Assembly (NCBI GenBank): GCA_029219465.1
Contig: JAQXTL010000004.1
Span: forward strand, 248,001 to 312,000
Length of the DNA: 64,000 bases
Reading direction: 5' to 3'
Source of the DNA: Methanobacteriaceae archaeon
Lineage (GTDB): Archaea; Methanobacteriota; Methanobacteria; Methanobacteriales; Methanobacteriaceae
In this document: piece after piece, positions 19,392 through 29,558 of the stretch
Position numbering within the stretch: the stretch's first letter is position 1
Layout: each line of letters starts with the position of its first letter
Notes under the pieces: model-generated
Databases searched by the model: none
What the model saw: only the letters and a program-made list of their open reading frames with translations
What the model was told of the DNA's origin: nothing
Made by a program: the position numbers and the translations under genes

Positions 19392-19760
19392 TTAATTTAC
19401 CATATCAGAATCAATGGATTTGCCAGTAAATTCACCGGAAGGACTTACTTCATTAATTTTAAAATAATAATCATTAATATCATCTACATGAATTGTGAAG
19501 TAGTAAGTTCCACCCACACCTAACATTCCATCATTATAATCTTGAACAAACTGTTTATCTATAACATGAGCCCCATGACTTTCACCACCATTGGAAACCC
19601 AATAATATCCAGTACTAGGATTTGCATGTACAGTCATGACAAAATTATTATTCTCGTCCAAAATAGGACCAGATTGACTATTAGCAGCTACAACAAAGCC
19701 TACTGAAGATATCAACACTAAGCCAAATATTAAAGCCACTTTTATTTTTTTAGAAATCAT
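19392..19760 (-). CDS. Secreted chagasin-like cysteine protease inhibitor (I42)
   Basis: 122 residues from ATG 19760, chosen because AGAGGTAAT precedes it and a signal peptide follows directly (KKIKVALIFGLVLISSVGFV, ending near AANS). The mature part has two of the three chagasin loops: NPSTGYYW at residues 47-54 and GVGG at 81-84. The third loop (usually R-P-W/F) is not evident; the end reads SPSGEFTGK. The family blocks papain-like cysteine proteases outside the cell. The target may be an own cell-wall peptidase or a foreign enzyme; this cannot be decided here. It is a single gene. Confidence 0.8.
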   Translation of the reverse strand: MISKKIKVALIFGLVLISSVGFVVAANSQSGPILDENNNFVMTVHANPSTGYYWVSNGGESHGAHVIDKQFVQDYNDGMLGVGGTYYFTIHVDDINDYYFKINEVSPSGEFTGKSIDSDMVN

Positions 19761-19956
19761 TTGATTACCTCTATTTTGAAACATTTTTATTATCAACCAA
19801 CATCCAGACAAAATATTTTGCCTAGAAATTTTGGTTTAACAAAACTTACAATTAGTATTGCTCAATCAAATATATAAATATTTTGGTACTCCTAAAAAAT
19901 TATATTTCAAAATAAAATAAATTATCAAATTTTAAATAAGTTAAACAACAAAATAT

Positions 19957-19968
19957 AGTATATATAAT
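19957..19968 (+). promoter_or_regulatory. TATA box of gap
   Basis: AGTATATATAAT lies about 35-45 bases before the gap start codon, giving a short leader of about 10-15 bases, the usual archaeal layout. Confidence 0.5.
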
Positions 19969-20002
19969 AATTTTTTAAATCTATTATAAATAAGGGATTA
20001 AA

Positions 20003-21019
20003 ATGAAAACTGTTGCAATTAATGGTTATGGAACCATCGGTAAAAGAGTGGCTGATGCTGTAGCTGCTCAAGATGATATGAAAGTAATTGGTGTAAGTAA
20101 AACTAGACCAAACTACGAAGCAAGAACTGCTGTTGAAGAAAAAGGATATCCATTATACATTGGAATTCCAGAAAGAGAACACTTGTTTAAAGAAGCAGGA
20201 ATTGAAATAGCAGGTACTGTTGAAGACATGATTCAAGAAGCAGACGTTGTTGTTGACTGTACTCCAGGATCTATTGGACCACAAAATCTTGAAATGTACA
20301 AAAAAGCTGGCGTTAAAGCTATTTACCAAGGTGGAGAAGACCATGATTTAACCGGTCTTTCATTTAATGCTATTTCTAATTATGATGATTCATACGGTGC
20401 AGATTACACAAGAGTTGTATCATGTAACACCACCGGATTAACCCGTACATTATCTACAATTGACCCAATTGCAGATATTAAAAAAGTTAGAGCAGTAATG
20501 GTAAGAAGAGGATCTGACCCATCTGAAGTCAAAAAAGGTCCAATTAATGCAATTGTACCAAATCCTCCAAAAGTTCCTTCTCACCACGGACCTGATGTAA
20601 AAACAGTTATGAACGGAATTGATGTAACAACTATGGCATTACTCGTACCTACTACCTTAATGCACCAACACAATATTATGGTTGAAATCAACAATGAAGT
20701 TGAAACCGAAGAAATCGTTGAAGCATTAGAAAAACGTTCCAGAGTAATGGTAGTGTCCGCAGAAGAAGGTTTAGGATCAACTGCTGCATTAATGGAATAT
20801 GCTAAAGAACTTGGAAGAAACAGAAACGATTTATACGAAATTCCAGTTTGGAGAGAATCCATTAATGTTGTAGGAAACGAATTATTCTACATGCAAGCTG
20901 TGCATCAAGAATCTGACGTTGTTCCTGAAAACATTGATGCTATCCGTGCACTTTTAGAAATGGAAAGTGACAACGAAAAATCTATTGCTAAAACCAACAA
21001 AGCTATGGGAATATTCTAA
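20003..21019 (+). CDS. gap: Glyceraldehyde-3-phosphate dehydrogenase, archaeal type
   Basis: A 338-residue enzyme that interconverts glyceraldehyde-3-phosphate and 1,3-bisphosphoglycerate with NAD(P), used here mainly in gluconeogenesis. The Rossmann loop is [11 protein letters not shown] at the N-terminus, and the catalytic cysteine is C141 in SCNTTGLTR. Length and sequence are those of the archaeal class II enzyme rather than the bacterial one. It has its own TATA box. Assignment is secure. Confidence 0.96.
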   Translation: MKTVAINGYGTIGKRVADAVAAQDDMKVIGVSKTRPNYEARTAVEEKGYPLYIGIPEREHLFKEAGIEIAGTVEDMIQEADVVVDCTPGSIGPQNLEMYKKAGVKAIYQGGEDHDLTGLSFNAISNYDDSYGADYTRVVSCNTTGLTRTLSTIDPIADIKKVRAVMVRRGSDPSEVKKGPINAIVPNPPKVPSHHGPDVKTVMNGIDVTTMALLVPTTLMHQHNIMVEINNEVETEEIVEALEKRSRVMVVSAEEGLGSTAALMEYAKELGRNRNDLYEIPVWRESINVVGNELFYMQAVHQESDVVPENIDAIRALLEMESDNEKSIAKTNKAMGIF

Positions 21020-21052
21020 TTCCCACAATTTACTATTTTTTTTACGATTTAA

Positions 21053-21889
21053 ATGAAACAAAAAGTACTTTTTGGACCTGCTGGAAGTCCTGTTGATTAC
21101 AAAGGCGCAGCATACAAAGCTCCAAAATATATTTCCCAAGAGGGACTTGATTCTTATGAATACCAATCACCATATGGAGTAAGAATTGGAGAATCTTCTG
21201 CAAATACCCTAAAAGAAGAATCCGAAAAACATGACATTTTAGTTTCAATGCATGCTCCATATTACATTAATTTATGTGCAAAAGAAGAATCAAAACTTGA
21301 TAAAAGTATTGGTCATTTAATAGCTGCTGCACGTGCTGGTGAATGGATGGGTGCTTACAGATTAGTATTCCACCCAGGTGCTTATTTAAATAGAAAACCT
21401 GAAAAAGCAATGGAAATATCTAAAAATACCGTAAACAGATTGTTTGAAGAACTTGAAGCTGAAGGTATTGAAGAGTTCACATTTGCACCAGAAACTACTG
21501 GTAAGAGAACTCAACTTGGAAATATTGGCGAAGTTGTTGAATTATGTGCAACTTTTGATCATTTTGAACCAACAATTGATTTTGCACATGTACATGCAAG
21601 AGGAAGAGGTTTTTTAAATAAAAAAGAAGATTACAATTGTATTTTTTCAACAATTGAAGACCAATTAGATATTGACATCTTACACTGCCACTTTACAACA
21701 ATTGAATATGGAAAAGGTGGAGAAGTAAAGCACCATACATTAGATGAAAGTGATGAGTATGGACCCGACATCCACGATTTGCTATCTAATTTAATTGATA
21801 ATGGCTGGAATGCAAATATTATTTGTGAAACTCCACTTAGAGATGTGGATTCACTTAAAATGAAAAAAATATATGAAGAATTAAAATAA
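21053..21889 (+). CDS. nfo: Endonuclease IV (AP endonuclease, Nfo family)
   Basis: A 278-residue TIM barrel of AP endonuclease family 2. Zinc-binding positions appear in order: SMHAPYYINL, RLVFHPGAYL, FAPETTGKR, PTIDFAHVHARG, DILHCHFTTIEYG and IICETP. It cuts DNA at abasic sites in base-excision repair. The family also includes sugar isomerases, but the metal ligand order and the ETTGK motif favour the nuclease. It starts 33 bases after gap and may be read with it; the ribosome binding site is weak. Confidence 0.85.
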   Translation: MKQKVLFGPAGSPVDYKGAAYKAPKYISQEGLDSYEYQSPYGVRIGESSANTLKEESEKHDILVSMHAPYYINLCAKEESKLDKSIGHLIAAARAGEWMGAYRLVFHPGAYLNRKPEKAMEISKNTVNRLFEELEAEGIEEFTFAPETTGKRTQLGNIGEVVELCATFDHFEPTIDFAHVHARGRGFLNKKEDYNCIFSTIEDQLDIDILHCHFTTIEYGKGGEVKHHTLDESDEYGPDIHDLLSNLIDNGWNANIICETPLRDVDSLKMKKIYEELK

Positions 21890-21937
21890 TATTAGCTTTA
21901 ACTGAGAGAAAATAACATTAATTAAGAAAGTGATTCA

Positions 21938-23059
21938 ATGGTCAAGATATCTGTAATTATACCAGTTTATAATGTTGAAAAATATTTAAAAGAGTGTTTG
22001 GAGAGTGTTGTTAACCAAACACTAAATGATATTGAAATCATTTGTATTGATGATGGCTCAACAGATTCATCACCATCAATTCTTAAAGAGTATCAAAACA
22101 ACGATGAAAGGTTTATTATTATAAACCAAGAAAACAGCGGCCCAGGAGCTGCAAGAAACAGAGGGATTAAAGAAGCTAAAGGTAAATACACCTATTTTTT
22201 AGATTCTGATGATTATCTTGAATTAGATGCTCTTGAGAAATTATACGATGTTGGTGAAAAAACAGATGTTGATTTTATAATTTTTAAATTAAGAAGATTT
22301 TGTGATGAAACAAAAGAATATCTTACTTCCACATATTATGATATGGCAAATATTGAAGATGAATTTAAAAATAAAGTAATTACATACCAGGATATTAAAA
22401 AACATATCTACACAATGGTTGTCTCAACACCTGCAAAACTTTATAGAACTGATTTAATTCGAGATATCAAGTTTCCGGAAAATATTCTTTTTGAAGACAA
22501 TGTATTTTTCATTGAATCAACATTAAAATCAGATAAGCTATTTATTTTAGATGAATACTTATATAACCGCAGAATCCGTGACAATTCAATTACAACATCT
22601 GATGAAAGCGATTATAAGGACACAATTACTATTTCCAATCTTATGGTTCAAATAACAAAGGATCTTGGAAAATACGAAGAGATGAAAGAATATATTTATC
22701 CTCGTAAAATAGGAAATACAAACCTTATTATTAATCAGATAAATAATCCTGAAATGAAAGAAGAGTTTTTTAAAGAAGTAAAAGAAGATTTTAAAAAGCA
22801 TTTGGATGAATATGAATCTGATGATTTCTTTGTCAACAAATTAAATGATAAAACCAGACATATTTTTTATAGTGGAATAAACTGCAAAACCAGTGAGGAG
22901 TTTATTTTATCCATTAAGTTATTTGATGCTGAGCATAAAATTAAAAAGCTTAAAAAGAAAAACAAAAAGTTAAAAAAAGAAAACAAACGTATTAAATCCA
23001 CAAAAGCATACAAAATATGGAAAAAATACATTAAAATAAAAAAGAAACTGTTTAAATAA
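21938..23059 (+). CDS. Family 2 glycosyltransferase with basic C-terminal coil
   Basis: A 373-residue GT-A glycosyltransferase. The N-terminus VSVIIPVYN-type start (ISVIIPVYNVEKYLKECLES), IICIDDGSTDSS and the metal-binding YFLDSDDYLE are typical of GT2 enzymes that use nucleotide sugars. LFEDNVFFIE is the acceptor-side acidic motif. The last 60 residues are almost all Lys with a heptad look, ending KIKKKLFK, likely to hug the membrane. It probably builds a surface glycan or a teichoic-acid-like polymer. Its stop codon directly abuts the stop of the convergent zinc-ribbon gene. Confidence 0.88.
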   Translation: MVKISVIIPVYNVEKYLKECLESVVNQTLNDIEIICIDDGSTDSSPSILKEYQNNDERFIIINQENSGPGAARNRGIKEAKGKYTYFLDSDDYLELDALEKLYDVGEKTDVDFIIFKLRRFCDETKEYLTSTYYDMANIEDEFKNKVITYQDIKKHIYTMVVSTPAKLYRTDLIRDIKFPENILFEDNVFFIESTLKSDKLFILDEYLYNRRIRDNSITTSDESDYKDTITISNLMVQITKDLGKYEEMKEYIYPRKIGNTNLIINQINNPEMKEEFFKEVKEDFKKHLDEYESDDFFVNKLNDKTRHIFYSGINCKTSEEFILSIKLFDAEHKIKKLKKKNKKLKKENKRIKSTKAYKIWKKYIKIKKKLFK

Positions 23060-23563
23060 TTAATAATCTTTTACAGAGTCGATTAAGTCATCCATATCTT
23101 CAAAAAGATTATTGATATCTTCAATATCATGTTCATTGGAACTTAAACGAATAACCATCTCATCTATTAAATCATTCATTTTACCTATGAATGTTTTTAA
23201 TAGCTCAATTTTTTTATCAATTTCTTTTTCAACAAAATGATTTTTACCATCACAAACATCAACCATTTTTCTTGTAACATCCAATTGCATATTAAATAGC
23301 TTGTTGGACTCATTAATAGATGATAAAAACTTATTATATGAGAAATGATTAGAATCAAAAAGTTTATTTAGCAATTCCTTAGCATTTTGCTGTCTAAACT
23401 CATATTCTTCATCTATAGCATCAAGAGCATCATTATATCTGGATTGGATTTTTTCAACATTCCTATTATTCCTTTGAACCTTTTTTCCACATTGAGTGCA
23501 AAATTTTTGATTAAAATCCAATTTAGCTCCACAATAAATACAAAAATGATTTTTATTAGTCAT
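23060..23563 (-). CDS. Zinc-ribbon protein with helical domain
   Basis: A 167-residue protein. The N-terminus is a zinc ribbon with two CxxC pairs (FCIYCGAKLDFNQKFCTQCG, residues 7-26). The rest is charged and helical, probably a coiled coil, with no membrane span. Function unknown; zinc-ribbon plus helix proteins are common in Methanobrevibacter. It is convergent with the glycosyltransferase with no bases between the two stops and has a weak ribosome binding site. Confidence 0.7.
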   Translation of the reverse strand: MTNKNHFCIYCGAKLDFNQKFCTQCGKKVQRNNRNVEKIQSRYNDALDAIDEEYEFRQQNAKELLNKLFDSNHFSYNKFLSSINESNKLFNMQLDVTRKMVDVCDGKNHFVEKEIDKKIELLKTFIGKMNDLIDEMVIRLSSNEHDIEDINNLFEDMDDLIDSVKDY

Positions 23564-23674
23564 CGAAATAGTACTTTAATCTTTATTTTAATAAATATTA
23601 TGATTTAAAAACCCCATCAAATATTTAAACAATTAAAACAAATGTTAAAAATAAAAAAAATAGGAGGGAGAGTA

Positions 23675-24799
23675 ATGAAAAATGATAACAAAAAAGCAGA
23701 AATCAAAACAGCTAATCAAAAACAAAATACTAAAAAAGCAAAAACCAACGAAAGTGCTGAATGTGTCATTTTAAAACCTGTTGGATATCCATTTGAATTT
23801 GGTTTAATAGATGAAGATATTGAAATTACCAACATTGAACTGTTTGAAGAATATGCACGTGAACAGTGGCTAGGATTAGTTGTAAAAGAAAATTCACATT
23901 TATTTGATCAAAAAATTATTCCCGACTATGGTTTTGAAATCGTAAAAGCAAAACCAAATAACTCATTAATTACTGAAACAACCAGAATTAAACTTATTAC
24001 TGATGAACTGGAAAATAAGAAGAAAAAAACTGCATTCAAGTCAAATATTCATCTTTCAGATATTGTTGGACAAACTAATGCAAAAAATAAAATCAAAGTT
24101 ATATCCAAGTACTTAGAAGACCCTGAGAAATTCGGACAGTGGGCTCCTCGAAACATTTTGTTTTACGGACTTCCAGGTACTGGTAAAACTATGCTTGTCA
24201 AAGCACTTGCTAACGAACTTGATGTTCCATTGCATTTAATTAAAGCAACAACATTAATCGGTGACCATGTGGGAGATGGTTCATCTAAAATTCATGAATT
24301 ATTCAAAAAAGCAAGTGAAGACTCACCATGCATAATCTTTATTGATGAAATTGATGCTGTTGCACTACACAGATCATTTCAGTCACTAAGAGGAGATGTT
24401 TCTGAGATTGTAAACTCACTTTTAACTGAAATGGATGGAATTAATGAAAATGATTCAATAATTACAATTTGTGCTACTAATAATCCAAGCAGCTTAGATT
24501 ATGCAATCAGAAGCAGATTTGAAGAAGAAATTGAATTTAAATTACCTGATGATGAAGAAAGATTAATGATTATTGAGAATAATCTTAAAACTATGCCTCT
24601 AGACTACAATCTTGATTTGGAAAAAATAGTAAAACAAACAAAAGGCATGTCTGGAAGAGACATAAAAGAAAAGATATTAAAAACTGCACTCCACAATGCA
24701 ATTGCAACTGAGAGTGACATACTTACAATGAAAAATATTGATTATTCTATAAAATCAACCAAAATTAAAAATAAAGATGTTAAAGGGATGTTTGAGTAA
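23675..24799 (+). CDS. AAA-family ATPase (PAN/proteasomal-ATPase-like)
   Basis: 374 residues from ATG 23675, which has GGAGGGAGAG upstream; an earlier ATG at 23642 has none. The AAA core is complete: GLPGTGKT (Walker A), IIFIDEIDAV (Walker B), the SRH with ATNNPSSLDYAIRSRFEEEI, and the C-terminal helical lid with GMSGRDIKEKIL. The N-terminal 130 residues are Lys-rich and unlike the coiled coil plus OB domain of PAN, so this is not a standard proteasome ATPase. It could be a chaperone or a Cdc48-like single-ring protein. It ends two bases from the convergent hemA. Confidence 0.8.
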   Translation: MKNDNKKAEIKTANQKQNTKKAKTNESAECVILKPVGYPFEFGLIDEDIEITNIELFEEYAREQWLGLVVKENSHLFDQKIIPDYGFEIVKAKPNNSLITETTRIKLITDELENKKKKTAFKSNIHLSDIVGQTNAKNKIKVISKYLEDPEKFGQWAPRNILFYGLPGTGKTMLVKALANELDVPLHLIKATTLIGDHVGDGSSKIHELFKKASEDSPCIIFIDEIDAVALHRSFQSLRGDVSEIVNSLLTEMDGINENDSIITICATNNPSSLDYAIRSRFEEEIEFKLPDDEERLMIIENNLKTMPLDYNLDLEKIVKQTKGMSGRDIKEKILKTALHNAIATESDILTMKNIDYSIKSTKIKNKDVKGMFE

Positions 24800-24801
24800 A
24801 T

Positions 24802-25995
24802 TTAATTAAAAATATACTCACACGCTGCAAGAATATCCTCATTTTCATCTTTTGCAGCTTTTTTTACTTTTTTAGAAACATCATAAAATATCTTATTAAC
24901 AATAGAATTTGTTAAATTATCCAATATTTTATCGCTACCATCTACATCACTTAACTTGCCAATAGCTTTTTGAGTTTCACGTTCACGTATATACTCCATA
25001 GATGCTCTTAAATTACCAAGTAATTCATCAACTTTCATTATTTTAAAGGATTCTTTAAGTAAAATGAACTCATCATTGATGATATTTTCTGCTTCAGCAA
25101 ATTCCTTTTTTCTAAGGTTAGTATTTATCTCAGCAATTTCTCTTAAGTTGTCAATATTGAATGACTTGACACCTAATTCCAAAACATCTTCTGAAATATC
25201 ACGAGGATTTGCAATATCAATTAACATTAAGCTTTCATAATCCCTAGGACTTTTTAATAAACGTTCTTTAGTAATAATCGGGTGAGGCGCACTGGTAGCA
25301 CTAATAACCAAGTCAGCAGTTGCCAAATACTTTTCTAGGTCATTAAATAAAATAGCTTCACCGCCTAAATCCTTAGCAAGGTCTACTGCAACATAATAAG
25401 TCCTGTTTGCAACAAAAATAGCATTTAAATCTTTCTCAGCAAGTGCTTTAGCAACTAATTTACCCATTTTTCCAGCACCAATTACCAAAACAGATTTGTT
25501 TTCCAAATCACCAATATATTTTTCAGCCAAATCAATAGCTGCAGAACCAATTGATACAGAACCTTTGTTGATATTGGTTTTATTTCTAACAACCTGACCA
25601 ACATGAATAGCTTTTGTAAAAATAGCATCCAAAATTTTACCACAGTGACGATCTTTAACTGCTTTGTGCTTTGCATCCTTAACCTGACCTAAAATCTGGT
25701 CTTCTCCAACAATCATAGATTCTAAACCGGAAGTCATACGTAAAAGGTGCATAACAGCAGACTGACCATAATCAATAACAATACTCTTGTTTTCATGAGA
25801 AAGTAACTCTTCATCTTCAGGAATATGCTTATTGTGAATGAAATATTCCTTTCTGTTACATGTACTAATCTCAATATATTCAACAATAGAATATTTTTCT
25901 TGTAGTTTTGCAAATAATTCGTCAATATCTTTTGAAATAATCTCCATAGACTGAATATCTGCAAGTTTATGGTCAACTCTTAAATTTAATATCAA
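24802..25995 (-). CDS. hemA: Glutamyl-tRNA reductase
   Basis: A 397-residue enzyme that reduces glutamyl-tRNA to glutamate-1-semialdehyde, the first step of tetrapyrrole synthesis (cobamide, F430, sirohaem, haem d1-type products). The catalytic cysteine is C46 in EISTCNRKEYF. The NADPH site is LVIGAGKMGKLVA, and the C-terminal dimerisation helices follow. The start is TTG 25995, supported by AAGGGGAT; it overlaps the stop of the upstream dehydrogenase gene by four bases, so translation is coupled. The start codon may keep expression modest. Confidence 0.95.
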   Translation of the reverse strand: MILNLRVDHKLADIQSMEIISKDIDELFAKLQEKYSIVEYIEISTCNRKEYFIHNKHIPEDEELLSHENKSIVIDYGQSAVMHLLRMTSGLESMIVGEDQILGQVKDAKHKAVKDRHCGKILDAIFTKAIHVGQVVRNKTNINKGSVSIGSAAIDLAEKYIGDLENKSVLVIGAGKMGKLVAKALAEKDLNAIFVANRTYYVAVDLAKDLGGEAILFNDLEKYLATADLVISATSAPHPIITKERLLKSPRDYESLMLIDIANPRDISEDVLELGVKSFNIDNLREIAEINTNLRKKEFAEAENIINDEFILLKESFKIMKVDELLGNLRASMEYIRERETQKAIGKLSDVDGSDKILDNLTNSIVNKIFYDVSKKVKKAAKDENEDILAACEYIFN

Positions 25996-26612
25996 TTTAA
26001 TCCCCTTATCAAATCGTCAATATAATCTTTGGCTTCGACAATATTTCTATTTTTAATTAAAACATTGATTTTTTCATCTTCAAAAATTTCATAAAGACAT
26101 TTTCTTCTATCTTTCTGGTCTTGAACGATTCCTTTTAATTTGTTTCTGGCATAATCCTGAAGTTCTATTTCCAAGATATCCTCTTCAGTAATTATTGATT
26201 GAATTTTTTTTCTTAATTGGCGAGCCATAAGTGGGCTTTTTCCACCGGTAAAAATAGAAATTTCAATATCTCCAATATTAAAACTTGTTGGAACAATTAC
26301 ATTTCCTTCACTAGGAAAATCTGCTCTGTTAAGAAGTTTATCTTCAGCAATTTTAGAAACATAATTGGACAGGGTTCTATCCCCACTAGCTATTACAACA
26401 AAATCAGACCATTCAACTAAATCATCAACGTCCTCAGTAGAGCATAAAATAGCTCCTTTTGATACTAATTCATCAGCCAAATTATCTCCAGCCAGTTTAA
26501 CATTAGCACCATGGTCTAAAAATTTATTTGCACGTCTTGTTGCAACTTCGCCAGTTCCTAAAATAAAAACATTCAAATTAGATGTTTTTAAATAAATAGA
26601 AGTCCAGTCCAT
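25992..26612 (-). CDS. Precorrin-2 dehydrogenase / sirohaem synthase N-domain
   Basis: A CysG-N/Met8p-like enzyme of about 206 residues. MDWTSIYLKTSNLNVFILGT leads into a Rossmann fold with GTGEVATRRANKFLDHGA, then TSFNIGDIEISIFTGGKSPL, the conserved middle of the family. It oxidises precorrin-2 to sirohydrochlorin with NAD and may add iron. Sirohydrochlorin feeds coenzyme F430 and sirohaem. I chose ATG 26612, just after the upstream stop; ATG 26621 is also possible. It is sandwiched between the marker-9-like gene and hemA in one minus-strand operon. Confidence 0.88.
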   Translation of the reverse strand: MDWTSIYLKTSNLNVFILGTGEVATRRANKFLDHGANVKLAGDNLADELVSKGAILCSTEDVDDLVEWSDFVVIASGDRTLSNYVSKIAEDKLLNRADFPSEGNVIVPTSFNIGDIEISIFTGGKSPLMARQLRKKIQSIITEEDILEIELQDYARNKLKGIVQDQKDRRKCLYEIFEDEKINVLIKNRNIVEAKDYIDDLIRGLN

Positions 26613-26613
26613 T

Positions 26614-27093
26614 TTAATCATTATCAAGAGATTTAGCACGTAAAACTTTTACAGCAGCCCTTAAATCATCATTGCATTCTTTTAAAACATCCATTGCTTC
26701 AAGTTTGGTAATGTTGAATGTTTCTGCTAATGCTTCAGCTTTTTCATCAGGATCAGGTTTAGTAACTCCAACTAATCTCTCAGATAATTGTTTTTTTAAG
26801 TCTAAGTATTCTTCATGACTTAATCCAATACTATTTAATGACATATCTCTTAATGGACAAGGTTTAGATGGTTTACAACACCATACAAGTGATCCAAAGC
26901 AGGTTCCTGCTCCTTCACCTAATCTAGTTTCCCTACCGAATTGAGTTTTAATTTCAATATATTCTTTAGGAGTTAAGTTAACTTCCTGTAATGCATTTAA
27001 TACTGGGCACGGTTTTACTGGAGGACAACAAAAAGCAAGTCCTCTGACATCTCCTCCTCTACAAATATGAGACGGCGCATCTTCCCAAGTCAT
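26614..27093 (-). CDS. Methanogenesis marker 9-like cysteine-rich protein
   Basis: A 159-residue protein with two similar cysteine blocks: [15 protein letters not shown] (about residues 21-35) and [20 protein letters not shown] (about 64-83), with [11 protein letters not shown] in front. This pattern matches the domain called methanogenesis marker 9, found in methanogens, probably binding an iron-sulfur cluster or other metal. The last 45 residues look like a UBA-type helical bundle ([19 protein letters not shown]). It starts with GGAGGTTT before the ATG and heads the operon with precorrin-2 dehydrogenase and hemA, which suggests a link to F430 or cobamide supply. The exact function is unknown; the family call is from memory of the motif. 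Confidence 0.7.
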   Translation of the reverse strand: MTWEDAPSHICRGGDVRGLAFCCPPVKPCPVLNALQEVNLTPKEYIEIKTQFGRETRLGEGAGTCFGSLVWCCKPSKPCPLRDMSLNSIGLSHEEYLDLKKQLSERLVGVTKPDPDEKAEALAETFNITKLEAMDVLKECNDDLRAAVKVLRAKSLDND

Positions 27094-27221
27094 AATAAAC
27101 CTCCAAAAAATTCTTTATCATTGTAAAATTATTATTAAGAAATAATTATAAAATAATAATATAATTTATTCTACCAATAAATATATAATCTTTTTTATAA
27201 ATTAAATTAAAATTAAGTATT

Positions 27222-27902
27222 ATGAAAGAAATTTTAAAAATCGAAGACATAACCATCACTGTAACATGGAAAAATATTAAAAATATGTATCTTCGAGTAT
27301 TGCCACCAAATGGAGATGTTGAGGTTTCTGCTCCAATTGCCCTACCACAGGAAGAATTGGTTAATTTTATTAAATCCAAAAAGCAGTGGATTTTAAAAAA
27401 ACAAGACATTATTTTAAAAAATGATATTAAAGCACCTCTAAAATATAAAAACGATGAAAAACATTATTTGTGGGGAAAACAGTACAATTTAAAGTTAATT
27501 TCTAATGATAACATAAAATCAGGTTTTGTTAAGGATGATACTATTTTCCTACCAGTTTCTAAAAGAAGTACAATTGATATACGCCAGAAAGTATTAGTTG
27601 AGCTTTATAGAAGAGAACTTCAAAATAAAATTCCTACATTAATGGCTAAACACAGCAAGATTATTGGTAAAAAACCTTCCGAAGTAAAGGTTAGAAAAAT
27701 GAAAAACTGGGGAAACTGCAGAAAGGACGGAAGAATAACACTAAATTTAAATCTTGCAAAAAAAGACCCCAAATGTTTAGAATACGTAATCATCCATGAA
27801 TTATGTCATTTAATTGAATTTAATCATGGAAAAGAATTTAAAAAATTAATGGACAAATACTGTCCAGATTGGAAAAAAATAAAAAAAGAATTAAATGAAT
27901 AA
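27222..27902 (+). CDS. DUF45/YgjP-type zinc metallopeptidase-like protein
   Basis: A 226-residue protein of the YgjP/DUF45 family. The zinc motif HELCH (residues 192-196) with the third ligand H202 in NHGKEF is intact, and MKNWGNCRKDGRITLNLNL before it is the usual conserved strand pair. The start is preceded by a TATA-like AAATATATAATC at about 27178-27189. Members are predicted metal-dependent hydrolases; the substrate is not known. It ends six bases from the convergent atwA. Confidence 0.85.
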   Translation: MKEILKIEDITITVTWKNIKNMYLRVLPPNGDVEVSAPIALPQEELVNFIKSKKQWILKKQDIILKNDIKAPLKYKNDEKHYLWGKQYNLKLISNDNIKSGFVKDDTIFLPVSKRSTIDIRQKVLVELYRRELQNKIPTLMAKHSKIIGKKPSEVKVRKMKNWGNCRKDGRITLNLNLAKKDPKCLEYVIIHELCHLIEFNHGKEFKKLMDKYCPDWKKIKKELNE

Positions 27903-27908
27903 GAAGAT

Positions 27909-29510
27909 TTATCTGTTTTCTTTAAGCATATCTTCTTTTTCATCTGCGGTTAATTTCTCAACAATTTCTTCAGGAGTACCAATATCTAAGAGTTTTCCCC
28001 CTCTCATTAAAGCTGCTCTGTCACAGACATCTAAAACGAAGTCCATATCGTGAGAAATAATAATGAATGTTTGTTCTAATTCAGTACGTGCTTTTAAGAT
28101 AGAATCAGTTACAATAACACGAGTAATCGGATCCATTGTACCTGTTGGTTCATCCAAAACAATTAAATTAGGTTCTTTGATTAATACTTGAGCTAAAGCA
28201 ACCCTGTGTTTTTCCCCTACACTTAATTGATCAGGATATTTATCAAGCACACTTGCAGCAACATCATCAGCAAAACCAACAGTGGTTAATGCATGAATAG
28301 CTTTAATTTTACCGAATTCTGCAGGTAAATTTAAACTAATTGCATCAGTTAAGTTACCAAGAACAGTTCTGTGAGGATATAATGAATATTCTTGATGTAA
28401 TAAACCAATATAAGGCATAATACGTCCACGGTTGAGTGGTCCAACTTTGGTCATGTCAATCCATTCATCACCGAGTTTGATTTGGATATTACCTCCACTT
28501 GGTTCAGTTAATCCCATTAACATTCTTGTAGTGGTTGTTTTTCCAGAACCACTTAAACCTACAATACCAAAGATTTCTTCTTTATTAATAGTTAAATCAA
28601 CACCATCTACTGCTTTAACAACACCACGTTCAATGGAGTAGTAATGTTTTTTAACATTTTCAAGAACTACTTCAGGTTCTCCGAATTCAGGAATTTCTGG
28701 TTTTTCAGGAATAGGAATTGTAGCAACGAAATCATTTACTACAGTCTCAGCTTCTCCTTCCTGTTTGATTTCTCCACCTTCTAACCAGATTACCTTATCT
28801 GCTAATTCAATCATTACTTCTGGCCAGTGAGAAGTAATTAACATAGTGATTCCTTCATCTTTTACACCTTCTTTTAATGTGTTATGAAGTTTGATAGCAG
28901 TTTGAGGATCTAAAGTACCAGTAGGTTCATCAGCTAAAAACATCATAGGTTCTTTAGCTAATTGTCTTGCGAGTACAACTCTTTGTTTTTCCCCACCACT
29001 TAAGTCACGAGCAATGTGAGTAATCCTATGATTCATTTGAACCATTTCTAATAATTCCAATGCTTCATAAATTTTCTCATCATATTCCTTATCGTCAGGC
29101 ATTGCCCTCATTACATTTTCAATTACAGATTCTTCGTCGTATAATGCGAAGTTACGTTGTAACATGATGGAAATTCTTCTTTTAATACTTGCAAATAATT
29201 TCCTCTCAGCATTAAAGAAGTCAACTTCTTTTGCTTCTAAAGTTGCTCCACAACTACATTTTTCACCAGCATGAGAAGGAGACTCAACAGCTAAACATTC
29301 TGGACAAACAGCAACATTAACTAAAATCTGACCAGCATCTGGTTTATACTCAGATGTACCTCTGAGCATATTAATTAAAACAGATTTTCCACTTCCACTA
29401 CGGCCTAAAATACCTAATGTTTCTCCTTCAGTAATTTTTAAATTAATATCTTTAAGAACATCAACACCATCAAAAGTTTTAGTAATATTTTTTAGTGTTA
29501 TAAAATCCAT
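27909..29510 (-). CDS. atwA: Methyl-coenzyme M reductase system component A2
   Basis: A 533-residue twin ABC ATPase that helps reductively activate the Ni centre of methyl-CoM reductase. Both ABC halves are complete: [16 protein letters not shown] and LADEPTG in the first; [17 protein letters not shown] and VLDEPTG in the second. A cysteine-rich insert [20 protein letters not shown] in the first half is typical of AtwA and could bind metal. The start ATG 29510 has AAGGTGAT upstream. Two copies of a palindromic repeat lie in the region before it. Confidence 0.93.
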   Translation of the reverse strand: MDFITLKNITKTFDGVDVLKDINLKITEGETLGILGRSGSGKSVLINMLRGTSEYKPDAGQILVNVAVCPECLAVESPSHAGEKCSCGATLEAKEVDFFNAERKLFASIKRRISIMLQRNFALYDEESVIENVMRAMPDDKEYDEKIYEALELLEMVQMNHRITHIARDLSGGEKQRVVLARQLAKEPMMFLADEPTGTLDPQTAIKLHNTLKEGVKDEGITMLITSHWPEVMIELADKVIWLEGGEIKQEGEAETVVNDFVATIPIPEKPEIPEFGEPEVVLENVKKHYYSIERGVVKAVDGVDLTINKEEIFGIVGLSGSGKTTTTRMLMGLTEPSGGNIQIKLGDEWIDMTKVGPLNRGRIMPYIGLLHQEYSLYPHRTVLGNLTDAISLNLPAEFGKIKAIHALTTVGFADDVAASVLDKYPDQLSVGEKHRVALAQVLIKEPNLIVLDEPTGTMDPITRVIVTDSILKARTELEQTFIIISHDMDFVLDVCDRAALMRGGKLLDIGTPEEIVEKLTADEKEDMLKENR

Positions 29511-29558
29511 GAAATCACCTTATTAATCTAATTTATATTTTAATCCATTAATAATACT

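Noticed and set aside
27146-27409. An 87-codon frame opposite the start of the DUF45 gene
   Set aside because: It overlaps the well-supported plus-strand gene and its promoter and has no start signals.
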